Part shown: positions 1-8,741 of the stretch, in pieces
Layout of the letters: the number at the start of each line of letters is the position of its first letter
How positions within the stretch are numbered: the stretch's first letter is position 1
DNA from: an uncultured Latescibacterota bacterium
Lineage (GTDB): Bacteria; Latescibacterota; UBA2968
Length of the DNA stretch: 64,000 nt
Direction: 5' to 3'
Assembly: GCA_951812755.1 (NCBI GenBank)
Contig: OX638329.1
Location: 2,465,339-2,529,338 of the forward strand
The notes under the pieces: generated by a model
What the model was told of the DNA's origin: nothing
Database searches by the model: none
Seen by the model: only the letters and a program-made list of their open reading frames with translations
Made by a program: the position numbers and the translations under genes

Positions 1-2379
1 AGAACCCAATGCCGTGGCAACAGTTGTGGCTATTTGCTGCGGTGAAAGGCCGTATTGTTGCGCGCGGTCTCTCCTCACCGATACCCTGATTTCTTCTGTG
101 CCACTTTCCAGGCTGGTTTCCACGTCGTGAATGCCTTCAATATCGTCCATTCGCAGCCGAATATCTTCAGCCAGGATCGCCAGCACTTCGGGGTTTCGTC
201 CTTTGATTTCTACCCCGACGCCCGTGCCACTGCTGCCACCACGCCTGAAGCCCGCCTTAAAACGCACGCCCGGGATATCTTTGGGCAGCAAAGCACTTAC
301 CTTTTTTTTCACATCGTCTGTGCTCAACGGGCTTTCTTCGACGGGTTTCAGATACAAATAAATCGTATTGCCGCGTCGGGTACTAAATCGCGTTTTTATC
401 GCTTCGATATCCAGTTCTTCCTTTTGCGGGATGATAATGGCTTCGATTTGTTTGAAAAGCGCGAGTGCGTCGTCGATATCGTACGTTCGCGGCATTTCCA
501 CCATATAGCCCACCATGCGGTCGGGTTGATAGCGGTAGCGCTGTACTTCAATTTTGGTAAAGATATAGATGCCGCCAAATAGGATAAATGTAGCGACCAT
601 AACGGTAGTCCAGCGATAGTGCAAGGTGGTGCTAATTATGCGCGTGTAAACACCTTTGAGACCGAGATGCCGAAACCGGAAATAGAGATAGCCGATTGTG
701 GCGACGAACGCGCCCAGCGCGATCCACGCGCCTATCGGCATGGTTGAAAGTCCGCCCAAAATCCACAGGGTATTATCTTTGAGCCAGGTAGCCGATTCGA
801 CAATGCCCTCCTGGTAAATGAGATACGCAGCACCTGAGGCAAATAAAGTGCCCAATCCGATTTTCAAAACGAGATCGACGCGGGTCCCTGCATTTGAAAA
901 TGCCCGAGAGCAGGCCAGCGGTATGAGTGTTAAAGCCACGCATAGTGCGGCTACCACTGCAATGCATACGGTAATGGCAAAATCGCGCATCCACATTGTA
1001 TTGTACGATCCCGAAATAAAGATGAGGGGTACAAAGACACATATTGTCGTCAGTGCCGCCGCCAGTACAGGTATTCCGATTTCGCGGCTGCCCTCAATCG
1101 CTGCGGTTCGAGTGCCATCGCCTACATCAAAACGCCTGCGATAAATATTTTCCAGAGCCACGACCGCTGGATCGACCAGCATCCCAATGGCGACCATCAG
1201 CCCCATCATCGAGATCATGTTCAGCGTGATAGTCGATCCAAATACTTGTCGCATCAGATACATGATCATGAAAACGCACAAGACGGAAATGGGAATGGCC
1301 GATCCCACAATGAGCGTGCTGCGGAAATTTCGCAAAAACACAAAAATGATGCCAATAGCGAGCATGCCTCCCAAAACGGCGGATTGTCCCAGGCTGGCGA
1401 TGCCCCTTACCACTGCTTCTGATTGATCTCGGCGCAAGTGCAATCGCAATTTGTCCCGCCCAATTTCATCTTGAAGAGCGTCTAACTCTGCCCGGACCAG
1501 GCGGCAGGTTTCTACCAGATTGGCTGTCGAGGTTTTGCGAATTTCCATAGAGACCACATCGCGCCCGTCCATGCGTTCAAAATATCGCTTTTCCGGATAG
1601 TCGTAACTCACCTGTGCCACGTCTTTTATTTCCAGACCATTGGGAAGCGTGAGATCGCGTATTTGATCCACTTCGTCAAATTCGCCTACAGACCGAACGG
1701 CGAGGCGTTTGTCACCTTCGGTGACGTAACCGCCGGAAATATTGATGTTGTTGGAGCGTATCGTTCTGTTGAGGGTGCGGATGTCTAAGCCATGGGCGTG
1801 CATGCGATTTTTATCGACATCAACTCTGAGTATTCTTTCATCGGCTCCTTCCATTTCGACATTGCCCACCCCGGGGATGCGTTGCAAGCGCGGCAATATT
1901 GTGTTTTTATACACTGTGGCGAGTTCAGATTGATCATCGCCCATCCAGATCATATTGTAGTCCAGAATTTCCCAATCTGCCGAATCCCATCTGCGCATCT
2001 CAATGCGTTCGAGGTCTTCGGGAAGTCTGCCGCGAACTTGATCTATGCGATCTCGTACCTGAATAGATTTGAGATCCATATCGGTACCGTAGTCAAATTC
2101 CATGAACACATAACCCCGACTATCATAGGATCGCGCGCGGAGTGATTCAACGCCGGGAATCGTGCCCAGTATCTCTTCTATTGGCTTGGTAATTTTCTTT
2201 TGGATCTCTTCGGGCGATGACGAGGGATATGTATAGCTCACATACATCCTGGGATACTGCAAATCGGGCGCGTATTCGAGGGGCAATCTGAACAGGGCAA
2301 TAAAACCCATGACTATGAGACTGAGCGCTATCATTACAGCAGTAATGGGTTTTTTGATCGCATATTCCGAGAGTTTCAT
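1..2379 (-). CDS. RND-family efflux transporter permease (AcrB/HAE1-like), 3' part outside window
   Basis: Inner-membrane proton-driven efflux pump subunit. The reading frame is open from an ATG at 2379 to the window edge (793 codons, no stop), so the last third is missing. The start MKLSEYAIKKPITAVM is a typical RND N-terminus with TM1, followed by the periplasmic porter domain (about residues 35-330) and TM2-TM6. TM4 reads GLMVAIGMLVDPAVVALENI: the first proton-relay aspartate of AcrB is kept, the second is replaced by proline. A Shine-Dalgarno GAGGT lies 7 nt before the ATG. No membrane-fusion or TolC partner is in the window; these would be expected beyond the left edge or elsewhere. Substrate cannot be told. 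Long plus-strand ORFs over this gene are shadows. Confidence 0.93.
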   Translation of the reverse strand, partial: MKLSEYAIKKPITAVMIALSLIVMGFIALFRLPLEYAPDLQYPRMYVSYTYPSSSPEEIQKKITKPIEEILGTIPGVESLRARSYDSRGYVFMEFDYGTDMDLKSIQVRDRIDQVRGRLPEDLERIEMRRWDSADWEILDYNMIWMGDDQSELATVYKNTILPRLQRIPGVGNVEMEGADERILRVDVDKNRMHAHGLDIRTLNRTIRSNNINISGGYVTEGDKRLAVRSVGEFDEVDQIRDLTLPNGLEIKDVAQVSYDYPEKRYFERMDGRDVVSMEIRKTSTANLVETCRLVRAELDALQDEIGRDKLRLHLRRDQSEAVVRGIASLGQSAVLGGMLAIGIIFVFLRNFRSTLIVGSAIPISVLCVFMIMYLMRQVFGSTITLNMISMMGLMVAIGMLVDPAVVALENIYRRRFDVGDGTRTAAIEGSREIGIPVLAAALTTICVFVPLIFISGSYNTMWMRDFAITVCIAVVAALCVALTLIPLACSRAFSNAGTRVDLVLKIGLGTLFASGAAYLIYQEGIVESATWLKDNTLWILGGLSTMPIGAWIALGAFVATIGYLYFRFRHLGLKGVYTRIISTTLHYRWTTVMVATFILFGGIYIFTKIEVQRYRYQPDRMVGYMVEMPRTYDIDDALALFKQIEAIIIPQKEELDIEAIKTRFSTRRGNTIYLYLKPVEESPLSTDDVKKKVSALLPKDIPGVRFKAGFRRGGSSGTGVGVEIKGRNPEVLAILAEDIRLRMDDIEGIHDVETSLESGTEEIRVSVRRDRAQQYGLSPQQIATTVATALGS

Positions 2380-2467
2380 AAATGGGACCTCAAAAAGACA
2401 ATTAAAAATTAAAAATTGTGAATTAAGAATAGAAAGCAACAAACACAGCACAGGCGTTGAAATAAAC

Positions 2468-2483
2468 AAGTAACCATTTACTT
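2468..2483. promoter_or_regulatory. Candidate repressor operator upstream of the RND gene
   Basis: AAGTAA and TTACTT arms (2468-2473, 2478-2483) form a short palindrome around CCAT, about 90 bp upstream of the RND permease start. Short inverted repeats in this place are commonly bound by TetR-type repressors of efflux genes. No regulator gene is adjacent, so this is only a positional inference. Confidence 0.35.
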
Positions 2484-2691
2484 ACTTAGGGATAATATAC
2501 CATATTCCATCACAAAATCAACCGTAGTTTTGAAAAAAACAATTCGCCGTTAAAGAAAAGACTTGCAAATTTGCTTCAATGATATTTCATAAACATTATG
2601 TGTGACTTCAGGATCGTAGCAGCAAAACAAGTAGTCAGCGGCTAGCAAGACAAACAACGTCTGGCTTTGGGGCGGTTGGGTGGGGACAATG

Positions 2692-2715
2692 AACTGGTCT
2701 GGACTGCGACCAGTT
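2692..2715. repeat. Dispersed palindrome, copy 1 (AACTGGTC/GACCAGTT)
   Basis: Perfect 8-bp inverted repeat AACTGGTC (2692-2699) and GACCAGTT (2708-2715), followed by GTACACC. The same core followed by GTAC recurs at 50207-50222 and 53317-53340, and inverted at 61844-61867. It lies in the roughly 390-bp intergenic stretch 2380-2771, which otherwise shows AT-rich short repeats and no gene. Confidence 0.7.
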
Positions 2716-2723
2716 GTACACCG

Positions 2724-2755
2724 ATTCGTAATTCGTAATTCGTAATTCGTAATTC
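2724..2755. repeat. Tandem 7-bp repeat (ATTCGTA x4)
   Basis: Four perfect ATTCGTA units at 2724-2751 followed by a partial ATTC. The array ends a few bases before the Shine-Dalgarno of the aldolase gene at 2772. Such short arrays vary easily in copy number. Confidence 0.85.
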
Positions 2756-2771
2756 TTCAAAGGAGACTTCC

Positions 2772-3653
2772 ATGGGCAATCGCGTCAATCGCGCAGTTGA
2801 GTTGCTTTCACAAGATCAACCGATCTATTATATGGGCGCACATACCGGACATGTGCTTACGTTTGAACAGGGGCAGAATGACGCCAGTACCTGGGCGGAT
2901 TATATCAATGTGGGTATGGAACACGGGGCTTTTAATCTGGGGGGGCTTGACGACTATATGCGCGGCCTGGTCAGCGGAGGACCTACAAATAGTGGGCACA
3001 AGACACCCGCTGTTATTGTTGAAGCTCCTGTGGAGGGCGCGTCGGAAAATATTGTGCGCTACAATGCCTGGCAATTTCGGCAGATTCTCGCGCGCGGTGT
3101 TCATGGCGTTTTGCTCTGTCAGGCGGAATCGCCCGATGCGATACGCGCTTTTGTCGAATCGTGTCGCTATCCCATTAACAAAATCGGCGTTGGTCACGGC
3201 CTGGGTACAGGTACTCGAGGCGTGGGGTCCGAATCGTCGGCGACAGCGATATGGGGTGTTAACCGCGATGAGTATATTCAAAAAGCCGATCCCTATCCGC
3301 TAAATCCCGATGGCGAGTTGCTGTTGGGCATCAAGATTGAGAATGTGCGAGGGGCATCCAATATCGAACAGATTCTCAAGGTGCCCGGTATTGGATTTGC
3401 CGAAATGGGGCCGGGTGATTTGAGTATGTCGATGGGGTATTTGCACCGTCCAACGCCTTTTTCACCCGAAATGCAAGAGGTGAGGGATCGGGTGAAGGCC
3501 GCGTGTGCAGAAAATGGCGTTGCTTTTCTCGAGGGGGGTAGTCCAGAAACGGTTGCCGCAAAAATCGACGAGGGCGTGCGCGTAGTTTCCGGTGGCAGGG
3601 AGGAGATCGCGCGTATTGGACGCGAATATTCAGGCCGTAGTATGCCGGTTTAG
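2772..3653 (+). CDS. HpcH/HpaI-family class II aldolase
   Basis: Predicted metal-dependent aldolase cleaving 2-keto-3-deoxy or 4-hydroxy-2-oxo acids to pyruvate plus an aldehyde. The 293-residue length is slightly longer than the usual 250-270. Recognisable family blocks are VEAP, ARGVHGVLLCQAES, IKIEN (the metal-binding glutamate strand) and the near-C-terminal EMGPGDLSMSMG, equivalent to the family's GPADLSxSMG. An AAAGGAG ribosome site precedes the ATG. The gene stands alone and ends at a shared bidirectional terminator. The substrate is not determined; it could also act on sugar-derived keto-acids in carbohydrate breakdown. Confidence 0.88.
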   Translation: MGNRVNRAVELLSQDQPIYYMGAHTGHVLTFEQGQNDASTWADYINVGMEHGAFNLGGLDDYMRGLVSGGPTNSGHKTPAVIVEAPVEGASENIVRYNAWQFRQILARGVHGVLLCQAESPDAIRAFVESCRYPINKIGVGHGLGTGTRGVGSESSATAIWGVNRDEYIQKADPYPLNPDGELLLGIKIENVRGASNIEQILKVPGIGFAEMGPGDLSMSMGYLHRPTPFSPEMQEVRDRVKAACAENGVAFLEGGSPETVAAKIDEGVRVVSGGREEIARIGREYSGRSMPV

Positions 3654-3668
3654 TCGCGCAAAACAATA

Positions 3669-3693
3669 GGGCTGTGCGATGTTTGCACAGCCC
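3669..3693. terminator. Bidirectional terminator hairpin
   Basis: Perfect 9-bp stem GGGCTGTGC / GCACAGCCC with a 7-nt loop, between the convergent aldolase and YwqK-like genes. Confidence 0.75.
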
Positions 3694-3716
3694 CGAAAAT
3701 TCGATTTAATACGCGC

Positions 3717-4190
3717 TTAAAATGGATTGCCCTGTCGCGCCAGCTCAAATTTTCGCCAGCCTACTTGTTTGTCATTTTCGAATACTTTTTCCACCGTGTA
3801 AAAGGAGGATGGGTCGTATTCTCGCCAGACGCCCGTTTTTTTATCTTTCAGGTATAGACCTTCTTCTTTTTTTACACCGCTTCTAAAATAGGAAGCCCAA
3901 TACCCGTCTTTTTTCCCGTTTGTCCAGTTGCCTTCTGTGTTTTTTTGTCCGTTGCTGTAAAATGTGATTTCAAGTCCGTCTTGCATGACGCCATTTTTGT
4001 ATGTGCCCTGCCCGCGCACGTTGCCCGCGGCATCGTAATATGTCCAAACCCCAGCGCGGGCACCACTGTCGTATTGCCCTTCTGCGAGTACGCGGCCGTA
4101 TTGTTTTATTTGCGTCTGTCCTTCAAATAGCGCGGGCATTTGACACCCGGCTGTGAGCATTCCCATGAGAAGAATTAAAACTCTGATCAT
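3717..4190 (-). CDS. YwqK-like MORN-repeat lipoprotein
   Basis: Small exported protein of 157 residues. The N-terminus MIRVLILLMGMLTAGC is a lipoprotein signal with lipobox LTAGC, so Cys16 would be lipidated. The rest is four to five MORN_2-type repeats of the pattern G.Y..G...G.W..Y...G (about residues 30-140), as in proteins annotated YwqK family antitoxin. No toxin partner is adjacent, so a toxin-antitoxin role is not supported; envelope anchoring or peptidoglycan/lipid contact is more likely. The start ATG at 4190 is followed directly by the signal sequence. Confidence 0.8.
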   Translation of the reverse strand: MIRVLILLMGMLTAGCQMPALFEGQTQIKQYGRVLAEGQYDSGARAGVWTYYDAAGNVRGQGTYKNGVMQDGLEITFYSNGQKNTEGNWTNGKKDGYWASYFRSGVKKEEGLYLKDKKTGVWREYDPSSFYTVEKVFENDKQVGWRKFELARQGNPF

Positions 4191-4342
4191 TTATTTTCTC
4201 CTGTGTTGTTCTTTGATGGATATTTTACTGTAATACAACTAATATACAAAACTGCTTTCATAAGGCAAAGATGAAATGACAAATGATTTGATTGACTGAT
4301 AGCTCGATAGTTGGTAACTTCAATTTTTGCGGTGTCAAAATG

Positions 4343-4368
4343 TCTATCTCACCAGTCAGTCAGATAGA
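4343..4368 (+). promoter_or_regulatory. Leader hairpin upstream of ahcY
   Basis: A TCTATCT / AGATAGA stem with a 12-nt loop, 44 nt upstream of ahcY. The conserved core of the SAH riboswitch is not visible, so this is listed only as a possible leader structure. Confidence 0.3.
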
Positions 4369-4412
4369 GGGATATGCCTGCCGCGTATGCCAACCGATAG
4401 AAAGGATGAAAT

Positions 4413-5864
4413 ATGGCCGATGTAGTGTTGCCCGATAGCGCGACTGATATTCAAATTCCCGATTATTCGAATTTGCCCTATAAAGTCGCCGATATGTCTC
4501 AGGCAGATTTTGGACGGAAAGAGATCACAATTGCCGAGCGCGAGATGCCCGGGTTGATGGCTGTGCGCGAAAAATACGCAGACCAGAAACCTCTGAAGGG
4601 CGCCCGCATAACGGGTTCGCTTCACATGACGATTCAGACGGCAGTGTTGATCGAGTCGCTCAAGGTGCTGGGGGCTGATGTGCGCTGGGCATCGTGTAAT
4701 ATTTTTTCTACGCAGGACCACGCCGCTGCCGCGATTGCTAAAACGGATACACCGGTCTATGCGTGGAAGGGCGAGTCACTGGAAGAATATTGGGAATGCA
4801 CTTTGCAAGCACTCAATTTTGTGGAGGGCGGACCGACACTTATTGTCGATGATGGAGGCGATGCGACGCTGCTAATTCATCGGGGGTATCAGGCAGAAGA
4901 CGATCCCTCGATTCTCGATGAGCCGACCGATAATCGCGAATTGGAGATTGTCAATGCGGTACTCAGGCGACAACTCGAACGCAATCCGCGTTTTTGGCAC
5001 AATATGGCTGCCGATATTCAGGGTGTGTCAGAAGAGACCACAACGGGTGTTCACCGCCTGTATCAGATGCGGGATGACGGTACGCTTCTCTTTCCCGCGA
5101 TCAATGTCAATGATTCGGTGACCAAATCGAAATTCGATAATCTCTATGGCTGCCGCGAGTCGCTCGCCGATGGTATTAAGCGCGCGACTGATGTTATGGT
5201 CGCTGGCAAGGTCGTTTGTGTGTGTGGTTACGGCGATGTGGGTAAGGGTTGTGCCCAGTCTATGCGGGGATTTGGCGCGCGCGTGTTGGTGACGGAGATC
5301 GATCCGATATGTGCTTTGCAGGCGGCGATGGAGGGTTTTGAAGTGACGACTGTGGAAGATGCCCTTTCCGAAGCCAATATTTTTGTTACGACGACGGGAA
5401 ATGCGGATATTATCCGCATTGAGCACATGGAAAATATGCTCGATCAATCCATTGTGTGCAATATCGGGCATTTCGATAATGAAATTCAGGTCGATAAACT
5501 GGTCGGTTATCCGGGTGTTGTGCACGAAAATATCAAGCCGCAGGTCGATAAATACACGTTTCCAGATGGGCATGCGATCTTTTTGCTCGCGGAAGGCCGT
5601 CTGGTCAATCTCGGCTGTGCTACCGGGCATCCTTCTTTTGTGATGTCCAATTCATTTACCAATCAGGTGCTGGCGCAAATGGATCTGTGGGCTCAGCAGC
5701 GCGAAATTGGCGTTTACACGTTGCCCAAACACCTCGACGAGGAGGTTGCGCGTCTTCATCTTGAAAAACTCGGTGTGAAGTTGACCGAACTCACGCAGAA
5801 TCAGGCCGATTATATTGGCGTGTCTGTCGAAGGTCCGTATAAACCCGATCATTACCGGTATTAA
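4413..5864 (+). CDS. ahcY: Adenosylhomocysteinase
   Basis: Hydrolyses S-adenosylhomocysteine to adenosine and homocysteine in the cytosol, clearing the by-product of SAM-dependent methylation. The 483-residue protein has the NAD-binding [16 protein letters not shown], the substrate-domain block [14 protein letters not shown], the [16 protein letters not shown] segment and the family-typical C-terminus [10 protein letters not shown]. It belongs to the long form carrying the about 40-residue insertion. metF follows 43 bp downstream, so homocysteine release and methyl-group supply for its re-methylation are encoded together. A GAAAGGATGAA ribosome site precedes the ATG. Confidence 0.97.
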   Translation: MADVVLPDSATDIQIPDYSNLPYKVADMSQADFGRKEITIAEREMPGLMAVREKYADQKPLKGARITGSLHMTIQTAVLIESLKVLGADVRWASCNIFSTQDHAAAAIAKTDTPVYAWKGESLEEYWECTLQALNFVEGGPTLIVDDGGDATLLIHRGYQAEDDPSILDEPTDNRELEIVNAVLRRQLERNPRFWHNMAADIQGVSEETTTGVHRLYQMRDDGTLLFPAINVNDSVTKSKFDNLYGCRESLADGIKRATDVMVAGKVVCVCGYGDVGKGCAQSMRGFGARVLVTEIDPICALQAAMEGFEVTTVEDALSEANIFVTTTGNADIIRIEHMENMLDQSIVCNIGHFDNEIQVDKLVGYPGVVHENIKPQVDKYTFPDGHAIFLLAEGRLVNLGCATGHPSFVMSNSFTNQVLAQMDLWAQQREIGVYTLPKHLDEEVARLHLEKLGVKLTELTQNQADYIGVSVEGPYKPDHYRY

Positions 5865-5871
5865 CGATTAG

Positions 5872-5907
5872 GGGACCGGGAGCTTATCTCCAGTCCCAAC
5901 CTTTTTT
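5872..5907 (+). terminator. Terminator/attenuator-like hairpin between ahcY and metF
   Basis: GGGAC and GGAG pair with CTCC and GTCCC (5872-5897), followed by a six-T run ending exactly at the metF ATG. It could partly end ahcY transcripts or set metF expression; metF has no clear Shine-Dalgarno in the same stretch. Confidence 0.5.
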
Positions 5908-6786
5908 ATGCGATTTTTAGACTATTTTACCGGCGATCAACCGGTCATTTCCTTTGAGATTTATCCGCCGCAGACGCAGGGTGGTATGCGCGCGCTCAAA
6001 GCGCGGATTGTTCCCAATTTGCTCAAGCTAAATCCCAGTTATATGACGGTTACGTATGGTGCAGGTGGCTCTACCCGCGCCAAGACTCTGGAGATTGCTT
6101 CGCTTATCCAGAATGAATTTGGTCTGACTGCTGCGTGTCATCTTACCTGTGTGGGGTCGTCCCGGACAGATATCGATGATATTTTGAAGACGATTCGCAC
6201 AAAGGGTATTCGCAATATTGTCGCGCTTCGCGGCGATCCCCCTCGCGGAGAAGATACTTTTGTGCCCGCGAAGGATGGATTTGCTTATGGCAATGAGCTT
6301 GTGGCGCATATTCGCAGTACGGAACCCAAAGGCGATGGGTTTGGATTGGCTGTTGCGGGGTATCCTGAGAAACACCTCGAAGCGCCCGATTTCGATACGG
6401 ATATTGCAAATCTTAAGCGCAAGGTCGAGTCCGGTGGGGATATTGTTATTACACAGCTTTTTTACAATAACGATTACTTTTTCCGCTTTGTCGATCGCGT
6501 GCGCGCAGCCAATATCACAGCACCTGTTGTTCCGGGTCTGATGCCGATTCTTTCGGCGGGGCAGATCCAGCGCATCGCATCTCTGTGCGGGTCTGAAATT
6601 CCCAGGGATTTGCAGGATCAACTCAACGGTGCTGTTGATGATGAAGACAAGGCGATGAAAGTCGGTATTGATCAGTGCATCGCGCAGGCAACCGAATTGC
6701 TCGAGCAGGGCGTGCCGGGTATTCACTTTTACGTGCTCAACAAATCTATCCATATGCGCCGGATTATCAGTGCGCTTCCTCTCTAA
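5908..6786 (+). CDS. metF: 5,10-methylenetetrahydrofolate reductase
   Basis: FAD-dependent reduction of methylene-THF to 5-methyl-THF, the methyl donor for methionine synthesis. 292 residues, the normal bacterial size. Visible blocks in order: SFEIYPP (catalytic Glu), TYGAGGST, HLTCVGSS, ALRGDPP, AGYPE, ITQLFYN, PGLMP, and GVPGIHFYVLN at the C-terminus. Its 3' end overlaps the convergent DUF98 gene by 20 bp. The neighbouring ahcY supports a methionine-cycle role. Confidence 0.96.
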   Translation: MRFLDYFTGDQPVISFEIYPPQTQGGMRALKARIVPNLLKLNPSYMTVTYGAGGSTRAKTLEIASLIQNEFGLTAACHLTCVGSSRTDIDDILKTIRTKGIRNIVALRGDPPRGEDTFVPAKDGFAYGNELVAHIRSTEPKGDGFGLAVAGYPEKHLEAPDFDTDIANLKRKVESGGDIVITQLFYNNDYFFRFVDRVRAANITAPVVPGLMPILSAGQIQRIASLCGSEIPRDLQDQLNGAVDDEDKAMKVGIDQCIAQATELLEQGVPGIHFYVLNKSIHMRRIISALPL

Positions 6787-7384
6787 GTGGAAATTTCTCA
6801 GTGATCAGCATGATTGGCTTTTTATTGGCGAATACCCTGTAGGTGCGGCAGAGAAGAGGTTCTCCTTCAAGGTGCGCGATGGCTTCCGGCAAATCCCGTG
6901 CGGTTTCACAGCAGCACCACAACAATTCACGGCGGGTTTCCAGTCCGCTGTTTTGCAGAATTCCTCCCAATCCCGCAGGATCTGATTCCATTCCGTCCAA
7001 AATGCCTTTTGGCAAGTGTTGCGGTACAATGAGAGATGTAGCATACGCCTGAATTTTCGGCGTTTCGTTGCCGATTGAGGGCGTTTGTAGTACTACTTGT
7101 CGCGCGATGACGTGTGTTCCTACCGGTAGTTCAAGCCAGACATGCTCGGCGCAGAGTGTCTGTTTCGCCTGGTGGAGGAGCACGACTTCCACCGGTGCGA
7201 GTGTATAGGCTTCGATGAGCCTTGTGACGGTGCCGTCGGTGACGATCAATGCCCGCTGGAATGGCGTTAATTGCGCGATGTTGATTTCTCTCGATGTTGC
7301 CGGTTTTTCTGCCTGTGCGACAAATATATTTTTTACACGCGTGTCAACAAAGTTTGTCGAATTGAAAATTGGGTCTGTCTGCAT
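6767..7384 (-). CDS. DUF98 / chorismate-lyase-like protein
   Basis: About 205 residues matching the DUF98 family: LTPFQRALIVTDGTVTRLIE, a central LELPVGTHVIARQVVL strand and the C-terminal ITEKFPL. Archaeal relatives make 4-hydroxybenzoate from chorismate for methanopterin synthesis, and the fold is related to UbiC. Here the product and pathway are unknown. The ATG at 7384 is chosen because AAAGGA lies 9 nt upstream; the longer TTG start at 7414 would place that site inside the gene. It is convergent with metF and overlaps it by 20 bp. Confidence 0.75.
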   Translation of the reverse strand: MQTDPIFNSTNFVDTRVKNIFVAQAEKPATSREINIAQLTPFQRALIVTDGTVTRLIEAYTLAPVEVVLLHQAKQTLCAEHVWLELPVGTHVIARQVVLQTPSIGNETPKIQAYATSLIVPQHLPKGILDGMESDPAGLGGILQNSGLETRRELLWCCCETARDLPEAIAHLEGEPLLCRTYRVFANKKPIMLITEKFPLREEAH

Positions 7385-7998
7385 TGAGCGATTGTCCTTT
7401 CGCAATGCTACCAACTATATCCAAAGACCGAAGTCTGGCCTCGTAGCATGATAAATTCTTTAATTTTTAAACTAATTCTTGGAGAAGGCTGTTCGCAAGA
7501 AAGCGATTGCCAGGATCACAACCTTACCCAAGATATCCGTTTCAATACAATTCCATAGGTAGTTAGATTAAAAATTTGACCTCCGCCATTATCCTCCCAG
7601 ATGTTTTCTACGTTTCAGTTCTATAGTAGTTCAAAAAAAGAGGGGAACGCTTATCTTGCGTACCCCTTTGTTCCAATTCCATAGTGGTTCGATTAGAAGG
7701 TGCTTCACGGATCAATCGAAAATAACAAACCAAATGGCACACGCAAGATATGATTGTGTGCGTTAGTGAAAATTGCAAATCTCCTTTTTATTTCTCATTG
7801 ATTTGAAACATTGCATTTGTATTGCTAAAACGTTATTTTGGTAAGACATAAAAATGCAAAATGCGAAGGACGCATTGCCATGCATGAGCGCGTTGATCTG
7901 TTTTTGGAGATCACCATATCTATATCCTATCTCCGCATTCCTTATGGCTGGGCCAAGGAGAAACGCCTCTAAGACCCGGTTTGTCCACGAGTTGGATC
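7385..7998. other. Gene-poor intergenic stretch with repeats and a hairpin
   Basis: No convincing gene. A GGGGAACGC / GCGTACCCC hairpin (7642-7666, one mismatch) is followed by TTTG. The motif TTC[CT]ATAG[GT]..GTT occurs three times, at 7551, 7619 and 7677. The rest is AT-rich. Confidence 0.55.
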
Positions 7999-8571
7999 AT
8001 GAACAAAAAAAAGAAAATGTGCAAAGTCGTCTTTTTGGATATAGATGGCGTGCTACAGTCACCTTCCCAACAGAATCGTTTCAAGCATGATTTAGATCAA
8101 TTGCGCGAGTATTTGGCTAAAAAGTTCGACGATGTCTCCTATCTCGATATGGACAAGTACGATCTTGGGGCAATCTACTATGACTGGCGCAAAGAGGCGG
8201 TTGAACGCCTAAGGCGATTATGCGAAGACTTTGGTGCCGACATCGTGATCAGTTCAGATTGGCGTTCAAGAAAGACCATCTCGTTGCTCAAGGCGTATTT
8301 CCGCATCCATGATCTCCATCAATTTGTGACCGATATGACGAATGAGACCAGCCGAGCACCCCATTACCGAGCGGGGGAGGTCAAAGAGTACATAGACGCT
8401 CATCCGGAGATCGAACGATTCGTCATTTTTGATGACAGCTATAAGAAAGAATTTGATCAGCTCTTCAAAGATCAATTTGTCTGTACGTACTCATACATCA
8501 CAGAAGTTGATGATCGTCGAGCACGCCAGATTTTGTCCGGTGTTCCCATAACTCAAGAGAACGAACCGTAG
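7999..8571 (+). CDS. HAD-superfamily hydrolase (HAD_SAK-like)
   Basis: Soluble phosphatase-type protein of about 190 residues. HAD motif I is KVVFLDIDGVL near the N-terminus, motif II is VISSDWR about residue 90, and a late FVIFDDS supplies acidic metal ligands. This arrangement resembles the HAD domain found in Swiss Army Knife RNA-repair proteins, here stand-alone. The exact start is uncertain: ATG at 7999 gives a lysine-rich leader, ATG at 8017 starts just before motif I. The 128-bp repeat copy follows immediately downstream. Substrate unknown. Confidence 0.75.
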   Translation: MNKKKKMCKVVFLDIDGVLQSPSQQNRFKHDLDQLREYLAKKFDDVSYLDMDKYDLGAIYYDWRKEAVERLRRLCEDFGADIVISSDWRSRKTISLLKAYFRIHDLHQFVTDMTNETSRAPHYRAGEVKEYIDAHPEIERFVIFDDSYKKEFDQLFKDQFVCTYSYITEVDDRRARQILSGVPITQENEP

Positions 8572-8579
8572 CGCACTAA

Positions 8580-8707
8580 TGCATCGTGGCGTAAATCATG
8601 CCCCATATAGACATGAACAGCAAAACCTTCTGGATTGCGGCTAAAACCATGCCGCAATGACAATCGCAAGTAAGATTGATATGGGTAGTCTCTTTTGCCG
8701 CGATGAA
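8580..8707. repeat. 128-bp dispersed repeat, copy A
   Basis: Nearly identical to 35751-35900, except that copy B has a 22-bp insertion after CTGGATT. It contains a REP-like palindrome ATTGCGGC / GCCGCAAT also present at 17746 and 26080. Both copies sit just downstream of a stop codon. Confidence 0.9.
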
Positions 8708-8741
8708 CTAAGCCCAATTTACGAATCTACAAAAGGACAGC

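Noticed and set aside
55-582. 175-residue plus-strand ORF at the left edge
   Set aside because: Opposite the open RND permease frame, which runs off the window end.
3717-4190. Toxin-antitoxin role of the YwqK-like gene
   Set aside because: It has a lipoprotein signal and no toxin partner, so the family name alone does not support such a role.
4200-4412. SAH riboswitch upstream of ahcY
   Set aside because: The conserved core and pseudoknot partners of that class are not visible; only a simple hairpin is present.
7551-7690. Degenerate CRISPR-like triplet TTC[CT]ATAG
   Set aside because: Only three short, imperfect copies with uneven spacing and no cas genes.
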